This document shows, piece by piece, positions 15,847-26,457 of a DNA stretch of 35,055 nt. Origin of the DNA: Candidatus Thiobius zoothamnicola. GTDB lineage: Bacteria > Pseudomonadota > Gammaproteobacteria > Chromatiales > Chromatiaceae. The notes below the pieces were generated by a model. The model was not told where the DNA came from. It saw nothing but the letters and a program-made list of their open reading frames with translations, and ran no database searches. Within the stretch, counting starts at the first letter, position 1, and every line of letters starts with the position of its first letter. The DNA lies in the NCBI GenBank assembly GCA_030826945.1, contig JAPQLC010000037.1, forward strand, positions 1 through 35,055, given 5' to 3'. Made by a program: the position numbers and the translations under genes.

Positions 15847-15920
15847 TGGAGGCCGAGCCCGGAGTCGAACCGAGGTCCACGGATTTGCAATCCGCTGCAT
15901 AGCCACTCTGCCACTCGGCC
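15847..15920 (-). tRNA. tRNA-Cys (GCA)
   Basis: 74 nt. Acceptor GGCCGAG pairs with CTCGGCC, the anticodon loop TTGCAAA gives GCA, and U73 plus CCA are encoded, as expected for tRNA-Cys. Confidence 0.98.
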
Positions 15921-15952
15921 AAAATCCGGCCATCCGGAAAATGGGATGAATC

Positions 15953-16028
15953 TGGAGCGGGAAACGAGATTCGAACTCGCGACCCCAACCTTGGCAAGGT
16001 TGTGCTCTACCAACTGAGCTATTCCCGC
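15953..16028 (-). tRNA. tRNA-Gly (GCC)
   Basis: 76 nt. Acceptor GCGGGAA pairs with TTCCCGC, the anticodon loop TTGCCAA gives GCC, and CCA is encoded. First gene of the Gly-Cys-Leu-Arg operon. The Gly-Cys-Leu order matches the glyW-cysT-leuZ operon of enteric bacteria. Confidence 0.98.
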
Positions 16029-16042
16029 TGAAAGAGCTGGGC

Positions 16043-16070
16043 ATTATATGTACCCGACGACCAATGTCAA
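16043..16070 (-). promoter_or_regulatory. Consensus sigma-70 promoter of the tRNA operon
   Basis: On the minus strand TTGACA (16070-16065) and TATAAT (16048-16043) are both perfect and 16 bp apart. A G+C-rich GCCC discriminator follows directly, as at stringently controlled stable-RNA promoters, and tRNA-Gly begins 14 nt downstream of the -10 box. Confidence 0.92.
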
Positions 16071-16226
16071 TAGTTTGTGTTTCCAAATGACCATTCCAAC
16101 CAAGCAGCTATCTCATACTCCGTCAACCCAATAATGGCAGATTCGCAGCATGGCTTACTGCATCAATTTACCGTAGAATTCCGGCCCAATCTCGATACTC
16201 CCGTATCCCTTTTGGCTTTGAATATG

Positions 16227-16251
16227 AAAAATTGCGGCTTACGCAATTTTT
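16227..16251 (+). terminator. Terminator-like hairpin just ahead of carA
   Basis: A perfect 10-bp stem (16227-16236 and 16242-16251) with a 5-nt loop and a T-rich 3' arm lies 12 nt before the carA start codon. It has the shape of a Rho-independent terminator, on either strand. No upstream plus-strand gene needs a terminator here, so attenuation of carA is possible. Confidence 0.6.
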
Positions 16252-16263
16252 GTGTGTGCGTAA

Positions 16264-17430
16264 ATGAGTAAAACAGCAATTCTTGTGCTTGAAGATGGCA
16301 GCGTGTTCCGGGGCGAATCAATAGGCGTGGATGGCCGGACACTGGGTGAGGTGGTATTCAATACCGCACTGACTGGCTATCAGGAAATATTGACCGACCC
16401 TTCTTACGCGCGACAAATCATCACGCTGACTTATCCGCATATCGGCAATACCGGTGCTAACCCGGAAGATGAAGAATCTGACGCCATTCATGCGGCAGGT
16501 CTGGTGATTCGTGACTTACCTTTGCTGGCCAGCAATTTCCGCAGCCAGCAAACCTTGCAAGATTATCTCTGCGCCCGACATGTCGTGGCGATCGCTGGGA
16601 TTGATACCCGACGGTTGACCCGTCTCTTACGTGAGAAAGGGGCGCAGAATGGCTGCATCATGGCGGGTGAGGCAATATCCGAACCAGAGGCATTAGAACA
16701 AGCCAAAAGCTTTGCTGGCCTGCAAGGGATGGATCTGGCCAAACAAGTGACCACTGACAAACCCTACTCCTGGCAGGAAGGCACTTGGTCATTAGGCAAC
16801 GGCCACCCATCACCGGATCCAACAAAAGCCATTTACCACGTAGTGGCTTACGACTATGGCGTGAAACGCAATATTTTACGCATGCTGGTTGATCGTGGTT
16901 GTCGCTTAACGGTGGTGCCCGCGCAAATGTCAGCCACCGAGGTATTGGCGATGCAACCAGATGGCGTCTTTTTATCCAACGGGCCAGGCGACCCGGAGCC
17001 GTGCGATTACGCAATTGAAGCTATCCAGACCATCGTTGACAGCAGCATACCAACCTTCGGCATTTGCCTGGGCCATCAGTTGCTGGCTTTGGCCAGCGGC
17101 GCCCGCACCAGCAAGATGAAATTCGGTCACCATGGCGCGAATCACCCAGTACAACACCTGGCTGATGGCACCGTCATGATTTCCAGTCAGAATCATGGTT
17201 TCGCGGTTGACGAGCGCAACCTGCCGGATAACTTGCAAGCCACACATCAATCACTGTTTGACGGCTCCTTACAAGGTATCCAGCGGGTTGACCGGCCTGC
17301 TTTCGGCTTTCAGGGCCACCCAGAAGCCAGCCCAGGCCCGCATGATGTAGCACCAGTGTTTGATCACTTCATTGGTTTGATGGCGAAACATAAAAACCCA
17401 AACACGCCGGCGGGCGGAACCGATGCCTGA
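16264..17430 (+). CDS. carA: Carbamoyl-phosphate synthase small (glutaminase) subunit
   Basis: A 388-residue subunit that hydrolyses glutamine and channels ammonia to CarB for arginine and pyrimidine synthesis. The class I amidotransferase triad is complete: Cys in FGICLGHQ (near residue 268), with His and Glu in [13 protein letters not shown] (near 352-354). The N-terminal [11 protein letters not shown] block is typical. ATG 16264 lacks a visible ribosome binding site. A short upstream frame ends at TAA 16269-16271 and overlaps it, so coupled or atypical initiation is possible. A terminator-like hairpin lies just upstream. carB follows after 129 bp. Confidence 0.97.
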   Translation: MSKTAILVLEDGSVFRGESIGVDGRTLGEVVFNTALTGYQEILTDPSYARQIITLTYPHIGNTGANPEDEESDAIHAAGLVIRDLPLLASNFRSQQTLQDYLCARHVVAIAGIDTRRLTRLLREKGAQNGCIMAGEAISEPEALEQAKSFAGLQGMDLAKQVTTDKPYSWQEGTWSLGNGHPSPDPTKAIYHVVAYDYGVKRNILRMLVDRGCRLTVVPAQMSATEVLAMQPDGVFLSNGPGDPEPCDYAIEAIQTIVDSSIPTFGICLGHQLLALASGARTSKMKFGHHGANHPVQHLADGTVMISSQNHGFAVDERNLPDNLQATHQSLFDGSLQGIQRVDRPAFGFQGHPEASPGPHDVAPVFDHFIGLMAKHKNPNTPAGGTDA

Positions 17431-17559
17431 ACGTCATAAAAATACGTGCCATTTTATGGAAAAAGTGACTTTAATGTTAAAGCCCATGTAACAGCAATCA
17501 ACATAACGCAAAGCGTTTAACTGGTTGCCCCTGCCCCGCCAACTATTGATTTTTTATTT

Positions 17560-20500
17560 ATGTCCAAAAGAACCGACATCCAAAGCATCCTGATCATTGG
17601 TGCCGGACCGATTGTCATTGGTCAGGCATGCGAATTTGATTATTCAGGCGCGCAGGCTTGTAAAGCTTTAAGCGAAGAAGGCTATCGCGTCATTCTGGTG
17701 AATTCCAATCCAGCCACCATCATGACCGATCCCGATATGGCAGATGCGGTTTATATCGAACCCATTACCTGGCAGACCGTCGCCAAAATCATCGAAAAAG
17801 AAAAGCCAGATGCCCTGTTACCTACCATGGGCGGCCAAACGGCATTGAACTGTGCGCTGGATTTGGAACGAAATGGCGTGCTCGAAACCCATCAAATCGA
17901 AATGGTCGGTGCCACGCAAGCGGCCATCGACAAAGCCGAAGATCGTGACTTGTTCCGCCAGGCCATGCGCAAAATTGGCCTCGACATGCCTCGCTCCGCC
18001 ATCGCGCATTCAATGGAAGAAGCCTTCCAGGTGCAAGCACAAATCGGCTTTCCAACCATTATCCGGCCCTCTTTCACCATGGGTGGCAGCGGCGGTGGCA
18101 TTGCATACAATGTGGAGGAATTTCAGGAGATTTGCGCACGCGGCCTGGATTTGTCACCCACCTCGGAACTGCTGATTGAAGAATCCATCGCTGGCTGGAA
18201 AGAGTACGAGATGGAAGTGGTGCGTGACCGCAAAGACAATTGCATTATTGTGTGCTCCATTGAGAACCTGGATCCCATGGGTGTGCATACCGGCGATTCA
18301 ATCACCGTGGCACCGGCGCAAACCTTAACGGACAAGGAATACCAAATCATGCGTAACGCCTCATTAGCGGTGTTGCGCGAAATCGGCGTTGATACCGGCG
18401 GTTCGAATGTGCAATTCGCCGTCAACCCGGATGATGGACGCATGATCATTATCGAAATGAATCCGCGCGTATCCCGTTCATCCGCCTTGGCTTCCAAAGC
18501 CACGGGTTTCCCGATCGCCAAAATCGCCGCCAAACTGGCTGTCGGCTACACATTGGATGAGCTGGGAAATGACATTACCGGCGGTGTCACCCCGGCTTCG
18601 TTCGAACCCTCCATCGACTATGTGGTCACCAAAGCGCCGCGTTTCGCTTTCGAGAAATTTCCTGAAGCAGACACCACATTGACCACTCAAATGAAATCGG
18701 TCGGAGAAGTGATGGCGATTGGCCGCACTTTTCAGGAATCGCTGCAAAAAGCGTTGCGCGGATTGGAAACCGGACGATCCGGCCTTGACCCGCTACTCAA
18801 CCCTGGCATCGCCCGAGATGAATTGGAAAGTGCCATCCGCAAACCAACCGCTGACCGGCTTTGGTTTATTGGCGATGCTTTCCGCGCCGGCATGACGCTG
18901 GACGAAGTACATCAGGCAACCCGAATTGACCCCTGGTTTTTAGTGCAGATTGAAGACCTGGTCACGGAAGAACAGCAAATTCAGCAACAAGGTATGGCAG
19001 CGCTGGACAAAGCACGTCTGCTGGCGTTGAAACGCAAAGGCTTCTCTGACCAACGGCTGGCTGAATTATTGGGCATCGCTGAAACTGATTTAAGAGCGCA
19101 CCGCTATCAACTGGGCGTACGCCCGGTTTATAAACGGGTTGACACCTGCGCGGCTGAATTCGCCTCCAACACCGCCTACATGTATTCGACTTATGAGGAG
19201 GAATGCGAGGCTGAACCCACTCGCCGCGACAAAATCATGGTATTGGGTGGTGGCCCGAACCGGATTGGACAAGGTATCGAATTCGACTACTGTTGCGTGC
19301 ATGCCGCCTTCGCCATGCGCGAAGATGGCTATGAAACCATTATGGTCAATTGCAACCCGGAAACCGTTTCGACTGACTATGACACCTCTGACCGTTTGTA
19401 TTTCGAGCCATTGACGCTGGAAGACGTGCTCGAAATTATCGACAAGGAGCAACCCAAAGGGATCATTGTGCAATATGGCGGCCAAACACCGCTAAAACTC
19501 GCGCGCGATCTGGAAGCAGCAGGCGCACCGATTATCGGCACATCGCCCGACTCCATTGACTTAGCGGAAGACCGTGAGCGCTTCCAACGATTGGTGGATG
19601 ATCTCAAACTGATGCAACCGGCGAACCGCACCGCCACCAACCTTGAACAAGCCATTGAACTGGCCCAGGAAATTGGTTTTCCATTAGTGGTACGTCCCTC
19701 TTATGTACTTGGCGGGCGGGCGATGGAGATCGTACACGATACGGAAGATTTGCAACGCTATATGCGTGAAGCCGTCAGCGTATCGAATGACTCCCCCGTA
19801 TTGCTGGATCGTTTTCTTGACGATGCGATTGAGGTAGACATTGATGCGATCTGTGATGGCGAACACGTCATGATCGGCGGCATCATGGAGCATATCGAAC
19901 AAGCCGGTGTGCATTCCGGCGACTCCGCCTGCTCGCTGCCTCCCTATACATTAGGACAATCCATCCAGGACCGGCTGCGCGATCAAGTGCGCGCATTGGC
20001 GCATGGCTTACAGGTGGTTGGTCTGATGAACACGCAATTTGCAATCAAAGGCCAGGATATCTATCTGTTGGAAGTCAATCCCAGAGCATCCCGCACAGTC
20101 CCCTTCGTCTCCAAGGCAACCGGTCGGCCACTGGCCAAAATTGCGGCGCGCTGTATGGCGGGTCAATCACTGGTGGCGCAAAATATGACTGAGGAAACCC
20201 TGCCCAAACATTATTTCGTTAAGGAAGCCGTATTTCCATTCAATAAGTTTCCTGGTGTCGATACCATATTGGGACCGGAAATGAAATCGACTGGCGAAGT
20301 CATGGGCATTGGCTCAAACTTTGGCGAAGCCTTCTCCAAATCGCTTGAGGGCGGCGGAGCGCGTTTACCGCGTGGCGGCAAAGCGCTGATCTCAGTGCGT
20401 GAAGCAGACCGGAACCGGGCCGTACGGGTCGCGCATGATCTGATTCAGCTTGGCTTCAAACTGTATGCCACCACTGGCACAGCACGCGCCATGAACGAAG

Positions 20501-20775
20501 CTGGCGCTGAATGTAAAGTGGTGAATAAAGTGGCGGAAGGTCGTCCGCATGTGGTTGATATGATCAAAAATCGTGACTTCCATCTGATCATCAATACCAC
20601 TGAAGGCAAACAAGCGACGAAAGACTCCCGCTCCATCCGGGCGGCAGCATTGCAACATAAGGTCAACTACACCACGACCATCTCGGGCGCTGAGGCAGTG
20701 GTATTATCACTACGCCAGCCGGATGAGTTGGATGTGAATAGTTTGCGGAGTTTACATGGGATCATTGAACAATAA
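17560..20775 (+). CDS. carB: Carbamoyl-phosphate synthase large subunit
   Basis: A 1071-residue synthetase built from two homologous ATP-grasp halves. The first (about 1-400) phosphorylates bicarbonate, with [17 protein letters not shown] near residue 13. The second (about 555-930) phosphorylates carbamate, with [17 protein letters not shown] near 565. An allosteric MGS-like domain (about 935-1071) contains ATTGTA and a NTTEGK loop that binds UMP or ornithine in homologues. The length is normal (E. coli 1073). The 129-bp gap from carA holds no supported gene. Confidence 0.98.
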   Translation: MSKRTDIQSILIIGAGPIVIGQACEFDYSGAQACKALSEEGYRVILVNSNPATIMTDPDMADAVYIEPITWQTVAKIIEKEKPDALLPTMGGQTALNCALDLERNGVLETHQIEMVGATQAAIDKAEDRDLFRQAMRKIGLDMPRSAIAHSMEEAFQVQAQIGFPTIIRPSFTMGGSGGGIAYNVEEFQEICARGLDLSPTSELLIEESIAGWKEYEMEVVRDRKDNCIIVCSIENLDPMGVHTGDSITVAPAQTLTDKEYQIMRNASLAVLREIGVDTGGSNVQFAVNPDDGRMIIIEMNPRVSRSSALASKATGFPIAKIAAKLAVGYTLDELGNDITGGVTPASFEPSIDYVVTKAPRFAFEKFPEADTTLTTQMKSVGEVMAIGRTFQESLQKALRGLETGRSGLDPLLNPGIARDELESAIRKPTADRLWFIGDAFRAGMTLDEVHQATRIDPWFLVQIEDLVTEEQQIQQQGMAALDKARLLALKRKGFSDQRLAELLGIAETDLRAHRYQLGVRPVYKRVDTCAAEFASNTAYMYSTYEEECEAEPTRRDKIMVLGGGPNRIGQGIEFDYCCVHAAFAMREDGYETIMVNCNPETVSTDYDTSDRLYFEPLTLEDVLEIIDKEQPKGIIVQYGGQTPLKLARDLEAAGAPIIGTSPDSIDLAEDRERFQRLVDDLKLMQPANRTATNLEQAIELAQEIGFPLVVRPSYVLGGRAMEIVHDTEDLQRYMREAVSVSNDSPVLLDRFLDDAIEVDIDAICDGEHVMIGGIMEHIEQAGVHSGDSACSLPPYTLGQSIQDRLRDQVRALAHGLQVVGLMNTQFAIKGQDIYLLEVNPRASRTVPFVSKATGRPLAKIAARCMAGQSLVAQNMTEETLPKHYFVKEAVFPFNKFPGVDTILGPEMKSTGEVMGIGSNFGEAFSKSLEGGGARLPRGGKALISVREADRNRAVRVAHDLIQLGFKLYATTGTARAMNEAGAECKVVNKVAEGRPHVVDMIKNRDFHLIINTTEGKQATKDSRSIRAAALQHKVNYTTTISGAEAVVLSLRQPDELDVNSLRSLHGIIEQ

Positions 20776-20921
20776 TTGACGATCCAGTCATCAAAAAATA
20801 AGGCAATACCGTCAAGCTCATGCGGCGCGATACAGCAATGATTGGCATAAAATCTGGGAAGCATTGAGGGAGGCAGAAAGAACGTCAACGTTTAACGTGG
20901 TTTATTGTGATCCCAAACCAT

Positions 20922-21050
20922 ATGAGCGAGACATGCACTGAAATATCTGAGCACTTTAATGATATGGCGATAGGTGCCAAAGATGAAGTATCGGGTATTG
21001 TTAAACATGCGGTGAAAATTTTGAATATAGAAGCGATTCGGGAAAAATAA
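20922..21050 (+). CDS. 42-residue ORF overlapping the greA start (TAATG)
   Basis: An acidic-to-mixed, helical-looking 42-codon ORF ([21 protein letters not shown] within it) whose TAA shares one base with the greA ATG, a coupling geometry. No ribosome binding site is visible. An overlapping open frame without a start (about 20785-20940) reads like protein (NDWHKIWEALREAE), so this 274-bp gap may hold the remains of an inserted gene. Not recognised. Confidence 0.35.
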   Translation: MSETCTEISEHFNDMAIGAKDEVSGIVKHAVKILNIEAIREK

Positions 21051-21526
21051 TGCAAAAAACCCCCATGACCGCTCAAGGCGCAGAAAAATTGCGCGCTGAG
21101 CTGAATGAACTGAAAACTCTCAAACGCCCCAAGGTGATCGCCGCGATCGCCGAGGCCCGTGCGCATGGCGACCTGAAAGAGAACGCCGAATATCACGCAG
21201 CGCGTGAACAACAAGGCTTTATTGAAGGACGCATCAAAGAGATCGAATCCAAGCTATCACTGGCGCAAATCATTGATGTCACCACGTTACCAGCAAATGG
21301 CAAGGTGATTTTCGGCGCAACGGTGGAAGTGCTGGATATTGATACCGACGAAGAAACTACCTACCAAATTGTTGGCGAAGATGAAGCCGACATCAAAGCC
21401 AGCAAAATCTCGGTCAGCTCACCAATCGCGCGCGCTTTGATCGGCAGTATGGAAGGCGATGAAGTCAGCCTCACCGTCCCTGGTGGTACGCGCGAATTCG
21501 AAATTATCTCCGTACGTTACCAATAA
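21050..21526 (+). CDS. greA: Transcription elongation factor GreA
   Basis: A 158-residue factor that rescues backtracked RNA polymerase by stimulating transcript cleavage. The N-terminal coiled coil (residues 1-75) ends with [15 protein letters not shown], containing the tip acidic residues (Asp and Glu of the DLKENAEY motif). The C-terminal FKBP-like domain contains SPIARALIG. The length is exactly typical. It follows carB on the same strand; the carA-carB-greA order is known from pseudomonads. Confidence 0.98.
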   Translation: MQKTPMTAQGAEKLRAELNELKTLKRPKVIAAIAEARAHGDLKENAEYHAAREQQGFIEGRIKEIESKLSLAQIIDVTTLPANGKVIFGATVEVLDIDTDEETTYQIVGEDEADIKASKISVSSPIARALIGSMEGDEVSLTVPGGTREFEIISVRYQ

Positions 21527-21534
21527 GCCCTGAT

Positions 21535-22278
21535 ATGCGTATCCTGTTAAGTAATGATGATGGCTATATGGCACCCGGTCTGAAAATCCTGGCTGATGCT
21601 TTGCAAGCAATCGGCGAGGTGGTCGTTGTGGCACCTGACCGGGATCGCAGCGGTGCCAGTAACTCGCTGACGCTGGAACAACCCATCCGCGCGCGGCAAA
21701 CAGAAAACGGTTTTATTCGCGTGGAAGGCACGCCGACCGATTGCGTGCATCTGGCAATCACTGGCCTGTTGGAAATTGAACCGGACATCGTGGTATCCGG
21801 TATCAACGCTGGCGCGAATATGGGCGATGACGTGCTGTATTCCGGTACTGTGGCCGCCGCAACCGAAGGACGCTTTCTCGGCTTGCCAGCCATTGCGATG
21901 TCCATGGTATCGGGATCACCGCAACATTACGCCACCGGCGCGCGCATTGCCGTGGATCTGGTGAAACACCTGCAAACAGATAACCCGCTGAGCGAATCCG
22001 CCATCCTCAACGTGAATGTACCGGATGTCCCTTATGATCAACTGAAAGGCATATGCGGCACCCGTCTGGGACATCGCCACAAGGCGGAACCCGCTATCAA
22101 ATCACAAGACCCGCGCGGCAGGACCATCTATTGGATCGGTGCCGCCGGGCCAGCGGCGGATGCTGGCGAAGGCACCGATTTCCACGCTGTTGAGCAGGGA
22201 TATGTCTCCGTCACACCGATTCAAGTTGATCTGACCCGACACTCAGCCGTCGCCGCTCTGGATGCATGGCTGCATTAA
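21535..22278 (+). CDS. surE: 5'/3'-nucleotidase SurE
   Basis: A 247-residue metal-dependent phosphatase of nucleoside monophosphates and short polyphosphates. SNDDG (residues 6-10, the metal-binding aspartates), [11 protein letters not shown] and [20 protein letters not shown] (about 84-103) are all present. It starts 8 nt after greA and overlaps pcm by 13 nt, so the genes form a coupled run. Confidence 0.98.
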   Translation: MRILLSNDDGYMAPGLKILADALQAIGEVVVVAPDRDRSGASNSLTLEQPIRARQTENGFIRVEGTPTDCVHLAITGLLEIEPDIVVSGINAGANMGDDVLYSGTVAAATEGRFLGLPAIAMSMVSGSPQHYATGARIAVDLVKHLQTDNPLSESAILNVNVPDVPYDQLKGICGTRLGHRHKAEPAIKSQDPRGRTIYWIGAAGPAADAGEGTDFHAVEQGYVSVTPIQVDLTRHSAVAALDAWLH

Positions 22279-22934
22279 AGTGGAAAAAACGAGCACCCGT
22301 CATCACAACACCGCGAAGCCGCAGACGCCTAGTAGAGTTCATTCGTCAACAAGGCGTTTGCAACGAACACGTTTTGGCGAGTATTGACGCGATACCTCGC
22401 CACTTATTCGTGGATGAAGCACTGGCGAATCACGCCTACGAAAACACCGCACTGCCCATTGGCAACCAACAAACCATCTCGCAACCGTACACAGTGGCTC
22501 GCATGACCGAGTTGCTGATGCAAGGCCGACCACTACAAAAAGTCCTCGAAATTGGCACAGGCTCGGGTTATCAAACGGCTGTATTAGCCTCTTTGGCGTC
22601 TCAGGTATACACCATCGAACGAATTGAGTCTCTGCTCGAACAAGCACGCCGACGATTCCGCACACTGGATCTCAACAACATCCGCACTTACCATGGCGAC
22701 GGCGGCTTGGGGTGGCCAGACCCGATGTTTTTTGACGGCATTATGGTGACTGCCGCCCCGCTTGGCATCCCATTGAAACTGATTGAACAACTGCACATTG
22801 GCGGGCGTATGGTGTTGCCGATTGGCCAAGGCGATCAACAGGCTTTGGTGTTAGTCGTACGCACCCGAACCGGGCATGCCAAAAAAATCCTGGAGCAAGT
22901 CAGCTTTGTGCCACTGCGCTCCGGCATACAGTGA
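22266..22934 (+). CDS. pcm: Protein-L-isoaspartate O-methyltransferase
   Basis: A 222-residue SAM-dependent enzyme that repairs isoaspartyl residues in aged proteins. Motif I is [15 protein letters not shown] (about residues 98-112). The family substrate loop QTISQPY (about 74-80) and the post-I motif VYTIERI are visible. The start lies inside the surE 3' end. In many gammaproteobacteria nlpD and rpoS follow pcm; here they do not. Confidence 0.97.
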   Translation: MAALKWKKRAPVITTPRSRRRLVEFIRQQGVCNEHVLASIDAIPRHLFVDEALANHAYENTALPIGNQQTISQPYTVARMTELLMQGRPLQKVLEIGTGSGYQTAVLASLASQVYTIERIESLLEQARRRFRTLDLNNIRTYHGDGGLGWPDPMFFDGIMVTAAPLGIPLKLIEQLHIGGRMVLPIGQGDQQALVLVVRTRTGHAKKILEQVSFVPLRSGIQ

Positions 22935-23083
22935 TATCACTCTTGGTTGAACTCAGCATTGTCTCTGATACCCGCAACAACACTTATACCACACACTTCA
23001 CAACAACCAACCTTGCCGTTCTATACAGTGACTTTCTTATGTCAGATAAAACGGTAATCTCCAGCCTATAGAGAGATAAATTG

Positions 23084-24412
23084 ATGAATCTTCCAGGACG
23101 GATCAAGCCCTTATTCCTTTACGCCATTTGGATGCTTTATGCTTCCGTCGCCACTGGCGGGCCAATGCCCATCTTTGAGCTTGATACGCACAATAAAAGC
23201 GCTGTTGAAATTGGCCGGACATTAGGCACCAAAATCAAACAACGCTTCCCGGATATTGAGCAACAATACGATGCTTATCTGGCTACTCTTGTTGATCAAG
23301 CGCAATTTGATCAATGGATTGAGGAGCAGGTTCGGCAGCTTGCGCCTAAAATTGACCAAGCTTATCGAGATGAAGCATCAGGCATCATGTCAGCCTGGAC
23401 GGTGCTCAGCCATAATCAACTGGGCGATGGTTATTTATCCACGGATGAATATTGGTTGTTACTGCTGATTCCAGACATCACCAACCATGCTAAGGGTTCA
23501 GGTTTTGGGGTGTGGGGCAATGACAGTCAATCCGGCGCTCCAATTGTGGGTCACAACCTGGATTGGTCATCCAATACAGCTTTACGCCCTTTGCAAGTAA
23601 TCACGATTTATCGTGATCAACACCGTGGCATTGTGAATATCGGTTTTGCCGGCATCATCAGCACCCTCTCCGGTTTTAATTCGGCGGGTTTGTATCTTGC
23701 CCACCTGGATGCATCAGCAATGCATTCAACCACCAGCCGCCAACCTCCTTCCGCCGCGATTGGGTTTGATTTGCGCAAGATGCTGGAGCAGCAGGATCAT
23801 ATCAGCGGCGTCATCCGCCAACTGAGTAAAGCACGATATGGCCTCAACCAAAGTGTATTGATGGCGGACGCCAAAGATGTGCGGGTCCTGGAACAACCCG
23901 CAAACCAACGCGGCACCGTCAGAACCGACAACACTCCATATCGGCTGAATATGTATTGGAACAGAAAGAACCAGATCGCAGCGGTGAATTGTTATGCTTC
24001 AGCGGTAATCCCGGACAATTGTTCGGATACCCGCGATATTCTGCGTTGGAATCAATTCCGCACCCTGGCGACATTTAATCCCGAAGCGCCCGCTGAGCCA
24101 AGAGATTTGATCTCTATCATGTTTGATACAATGCATTCGCCACAAGCAATTTTTAATCAGGACACACTCCAGGCGATGGTGTTTGAACCACAAACGGGTC
24201 AGCTACACTTATACACCGCCTCCGCATCCAATGACCAGGAAACTGAGACAGTCCCTCGGATGACCCAATATCATGGTTTGCTAACCAAACTTGCACCCAT
24301 AGAATACACTTGGTTAAACCCCATAACGTTGACAATTCCGTTCATTCTGGCAGTGTTGTTTTTCACCATCCGGTATGGCGAATCCACCCGTAATAAGCCT
24401 CCCCATACCTGA
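23084..24412 (+). CDS. C45-like Ntn hydrolase, exported and membrane-anchored
   Basis: A 442-residue protein resembling the peptidase C45 / acyl-CoA:6-aminopenicillanate acyltransferase superfamily of Ntn hydrolases. A probable signal peptide spans residues 1-26 (hydrophobic LFLYAIWMLYASVA, then Gly-Gly). The family hallmark PIVGHNLDW is present near residue 165. Where relatives carry the autocatalytic nucleophile Cys about 15-20 residues before this motif, the sequence is GSGFGVWG, so Ser appears to replace Cys. A single hydrophobic segment near 410-430 (LTIPFILAVLFF) with a basic tail would anchor it with the body in the periplasm. ATG 23084 follows a weak GAGAG; a TTG at 23081 is adjacent. 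The gene is 15 bp ahead of the lipid A acyltransferase gene, hinting at envelope work. Substrate unknown. Confidence 0.75.
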   Translation: MNLPGRIKPLFLYAIWMLYASVATGGPMPIFELDTHNKSAVEIGRTLGTKIKQRFPDIEQQYDAYLATLVDQAQFDQWIEEQVRQLAPKIDQAYRDEASGIMSAWTVLSHNQLGDGYLSTDEYWLLLLIPDITNHAKGSGFGVWGNDSQSGAPIVGHNLDWSSNTALRPLQVITIYRDQHRGIVNIGFAGIISTLSGFNSAGLYLAHLDASAMHSTTSRQPPSAAIGFDLRKMLEQQDHISGVIRQLSKARYGLNQSVLMADAKDVRVLEQPANQRGTVRTDNTPYRLNMYWNRKNQIAAVNCYASAVIPDNCSDTRDILRWNQFRTLATFNPEAPAEPRDLISIMFDTMHSPQAIFNQDTLQAMVFEPQTGQLHLYTASASNDQETETVPRMTQYHGLLTKLAPIEYTWLNPITLTIPFILAVLFFTIRYGESTRNKPPHT

Positions 24413-24427
24413 CTACCATCCCCTTGT

Positions 24428-25327
24428 ATGCCTGAGTTAACATTATTTCGCCCCACCCATTGGCCCACTTGGCTCGGTTTCGGCTTGCTGCGCATTTTAG
24501 CCTTTTTACCTTATCAACCTCTGATGGCTGTTGGTCGGCTTTGCGGCTATTTCGTCTATCTCCTGGCCACACGACGTCGGCGTATCGCCGAGACGAATTT
24601 ACGCCTGTGTTTCCCCGAACAAGATGAAGCACAGCGCCAAGTTTTGCTGAAGCAATACTTCGCTTCAGTCGGCATGGGTGTCATGGATGTGCTCATTGCC
24701 TGGTGGTGGTCCGATAAAAAAATTGCCTCCTTTTCAACAATCAGTGGACGGGAAAATCTGGATGGCGTCTTTGATCATGGGCAGGGCGTCATCTTTTTCA
24801 CCATCCACATGTCCAGTTTGGAGACATCCGGTCGCATACTGCTGCAATATGCCCCTTTGGTCTCCATGTATCGACAACATGAAAACCCGGTCGTGCAATA
24901 TGTGATGCGAAAAATGCGTGAACGCCACCTCGGGGTGATTATTCCCCGGGATGACGTACGCGCCATGATCAAAACCCTGAGAAACAACCAAGGTGTCTGG
25001 TTTGCACCGGATCAGAATTACGGACACAAACACAGTTTATTCGTCGAATTTTTTAGCGTACCGGCGGCAACCAACACATCAACCAGTCGGCTTGCCGGGT
25101 TGACCGGTGCCAAGGTCGTGCCTTATGTCACCATGCGGCGACCAGAAGGCGGCTATCTCACCCGAATTGAACCTGCGCTGGATAACTTCCCCAGCGGAGA
25201 TACCATGCAAGACACGCAAAGGCTGCACCGGATCATTGAACAATGGATCCGTGAAGCACCTGAGCAATATAACTGGATGCACCGGCGCTTCAAAGATCGT
25301 CCCAACCATGAACCCCGCTTTTATTAA
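24428..25327 (+). CDS. LpxL/LpxM-family lipid A acyltransferase
   Basis: A 299-residue membrane-anchored acyltransferase (HtrB/MsbB family) that adds a secondary acyl chain to Kdo2-lipid IVA at the inner membrane. An N-terminal hydrophobic segment (about residues 15-45) is followed by the catalytic HX4-5D/E-type site IHMSSLE near residue 127. APDQNYG (about 194-200) matches the family DQxx block. The next gene, a glycosyltransferase, starts 2 nt after the stop, so the two are co-transcribed and both point to LPS assembly. Which acyl position is modified cannot be told from sequence. Confidence 0.92.
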   Translation: MPELTLFRPTHWPTWLGFGLLRILAFLPYQPLMAVGRLCGYFVYLLATRRRRIAETNLRLCFPEQDEAQRQVLLKQYFASVGMGVMDVLIAWWWSDKKIASFSTISGRENLDGVFDHGQGVIFFTIHMSSLETSGRILLQYAPLVSMYRQHENPVVQYVMRKMRERHLGVIIPRDDVRAMIKTLRNNQGVWFAPDQNYGHKHSLFVEFFSVPAATNTSTSRLAGLTGAKVVPYVTMRRPEGGYLTRIEPALDNFPSGDTMQDTQRLHRIIEQWIREAPEQYNWMHRRFKDRPNHEPRFY

Positions 25328-25329
25328 AG

Positions 25330-26457
25330 ATGCAGACACCCCGTGAACTGATCATCGTTCGCCAGAAATACACCCCTTTCGGCGGGGGTGAACGCTTTCT
25401 AGCACAGGCACTGGACACTCTGGTTGACCAAGGAGTACGTATTCGAGTGTTATGCCGGGACTGGCGGACTGGCGCACCCTATGAAATCACCCGCCTGCCC
25501 AGCATCCACTTGACCCGCACCCAGCGGGACAAATCCTTCGCCCGCCTGGCCTGCACTCATATTCACGCCGCGCCGGGCGCGCTGGTTCAATCCCACGAAC
25601 GTATTCCCTGCTGCGATATCTATCGTGCAGGCGAAGGCATCCACCGGGAATGGTTACGTCAACGCGCCCGTAAACGCAACCGCTATCAACAATGGTTAGA
25701 TAGCTGGTCGCCATACCACCGTTATCTGCTGCGAGCTGAACGACGCTTATTCAACAGCTCGCGCTTACGGATCATCATCTGTAATTCGCATAGGGTGAAA
25801 CAGCAACTACAGCAGCACTACCAAGTACCTGAACATAAGATACGTGTGATCTACAATGGTGTTGACCTGGAACGGTATCACCCACAAAAACGGGCTGAGC
25901 TACGCCAACAGGCACGCCAGGATTGGCAATTACAAGATCAATTGACTTATTTGTTCGTCGGTTCCGGTTATGAACGCAAAGGACTGGATACTCTGTTGCA
26001 CGCCTACCGTGCCTTGCCAGACGACACCCGCCTGATCGTTGTCGGCAAAGATCGCCGGATCAAACAATATCAAGCCATGGCACGTCAACTGGGCATTGCT
26101 GAACGAGTCCGTTTTGTCGGCCCACAAACCGACATGCCTTCCCTCTATGCGGCAGCCGATGTTCTGGTTTTGCCAACACTCTATGACCCGTTCCCAAATG
26201 TCGTGCTGGAAGCCATGGCCTGCGGCCTGCCGGTGATCACCTCATATCAATGCGGCGCTGTTGACGTGATTCAATCCGGTGATAACGGCTGGTTATGTGA
26301 CGCATTGAGTGTTGAAACCCTGCAAGCCCATATGATCAGCGCACAACATAAGCAAACCCGCTTATCCGTGGGCATGGCTGGGAGACAAACAGTCAGCCAA
26401 TTTACTTTCGCGCGACTGGCGAAAGCCTATCTGGACCTGTATCAAGAATTGATATAG
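25330..26457 (+). CDS. GT-B glycosyltransferase family 4, WaaG-like
   Basis: A 375-residue GT4 enzyme. The N-terminal nucleotide-sugar-independent half starts VRQKYTPFGGGERF, close to WaaG (RfaG, LPS core heptose I glucosyltransferase). RVIYNGVD lies at the domain junction (about 174-181). The C-terminal donor domain carries GSGYERKGLDTLL and the EX7E-type FPNVVLEAMACGLPV (about 291-305). Coupling to the lipid A acyltransferase gene supports an LPS core role. The exact acceptor and sugar are inference. Confidence 0.88.
   Translation: MQTPRELIIVRQKYTPFGGGERFLAQALDTLVDQGVRIRVLCRDWRTGAPYEITRLPSIHLTRTQRDKSFARLACTHIHAAPGALVQSHERIPCCDIYRAGEGIHREWLRQRARKRNRYQQWLDSWSPYHRYLLRAERRLFNSSRLRIIICNSHRVKQQLQQHYQVPEHKIRVIYNGVDLERYHPQKRAELRQQARQDWQLQDQLTYLFVGSGYERKGLDTLLHAYRALPDDTRLIVVGKDRRIKQYQAMARQLGIAERVRFVGPQTDMPSLYAAADVLVLPTLYDPFPNVVLEAMACGLPVITSYQCGAVDVIQSGDNGWLCDALSVETLQAHMISAQHKQTRLSVGMAGRQTVSQFTFARLAKAYLDLYQELI

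Noticed and set aside
15557..16086. Open frames on both strands over the tRNA cluster
   Set aside because: They are translations of tRNA genes, a common false gene call.
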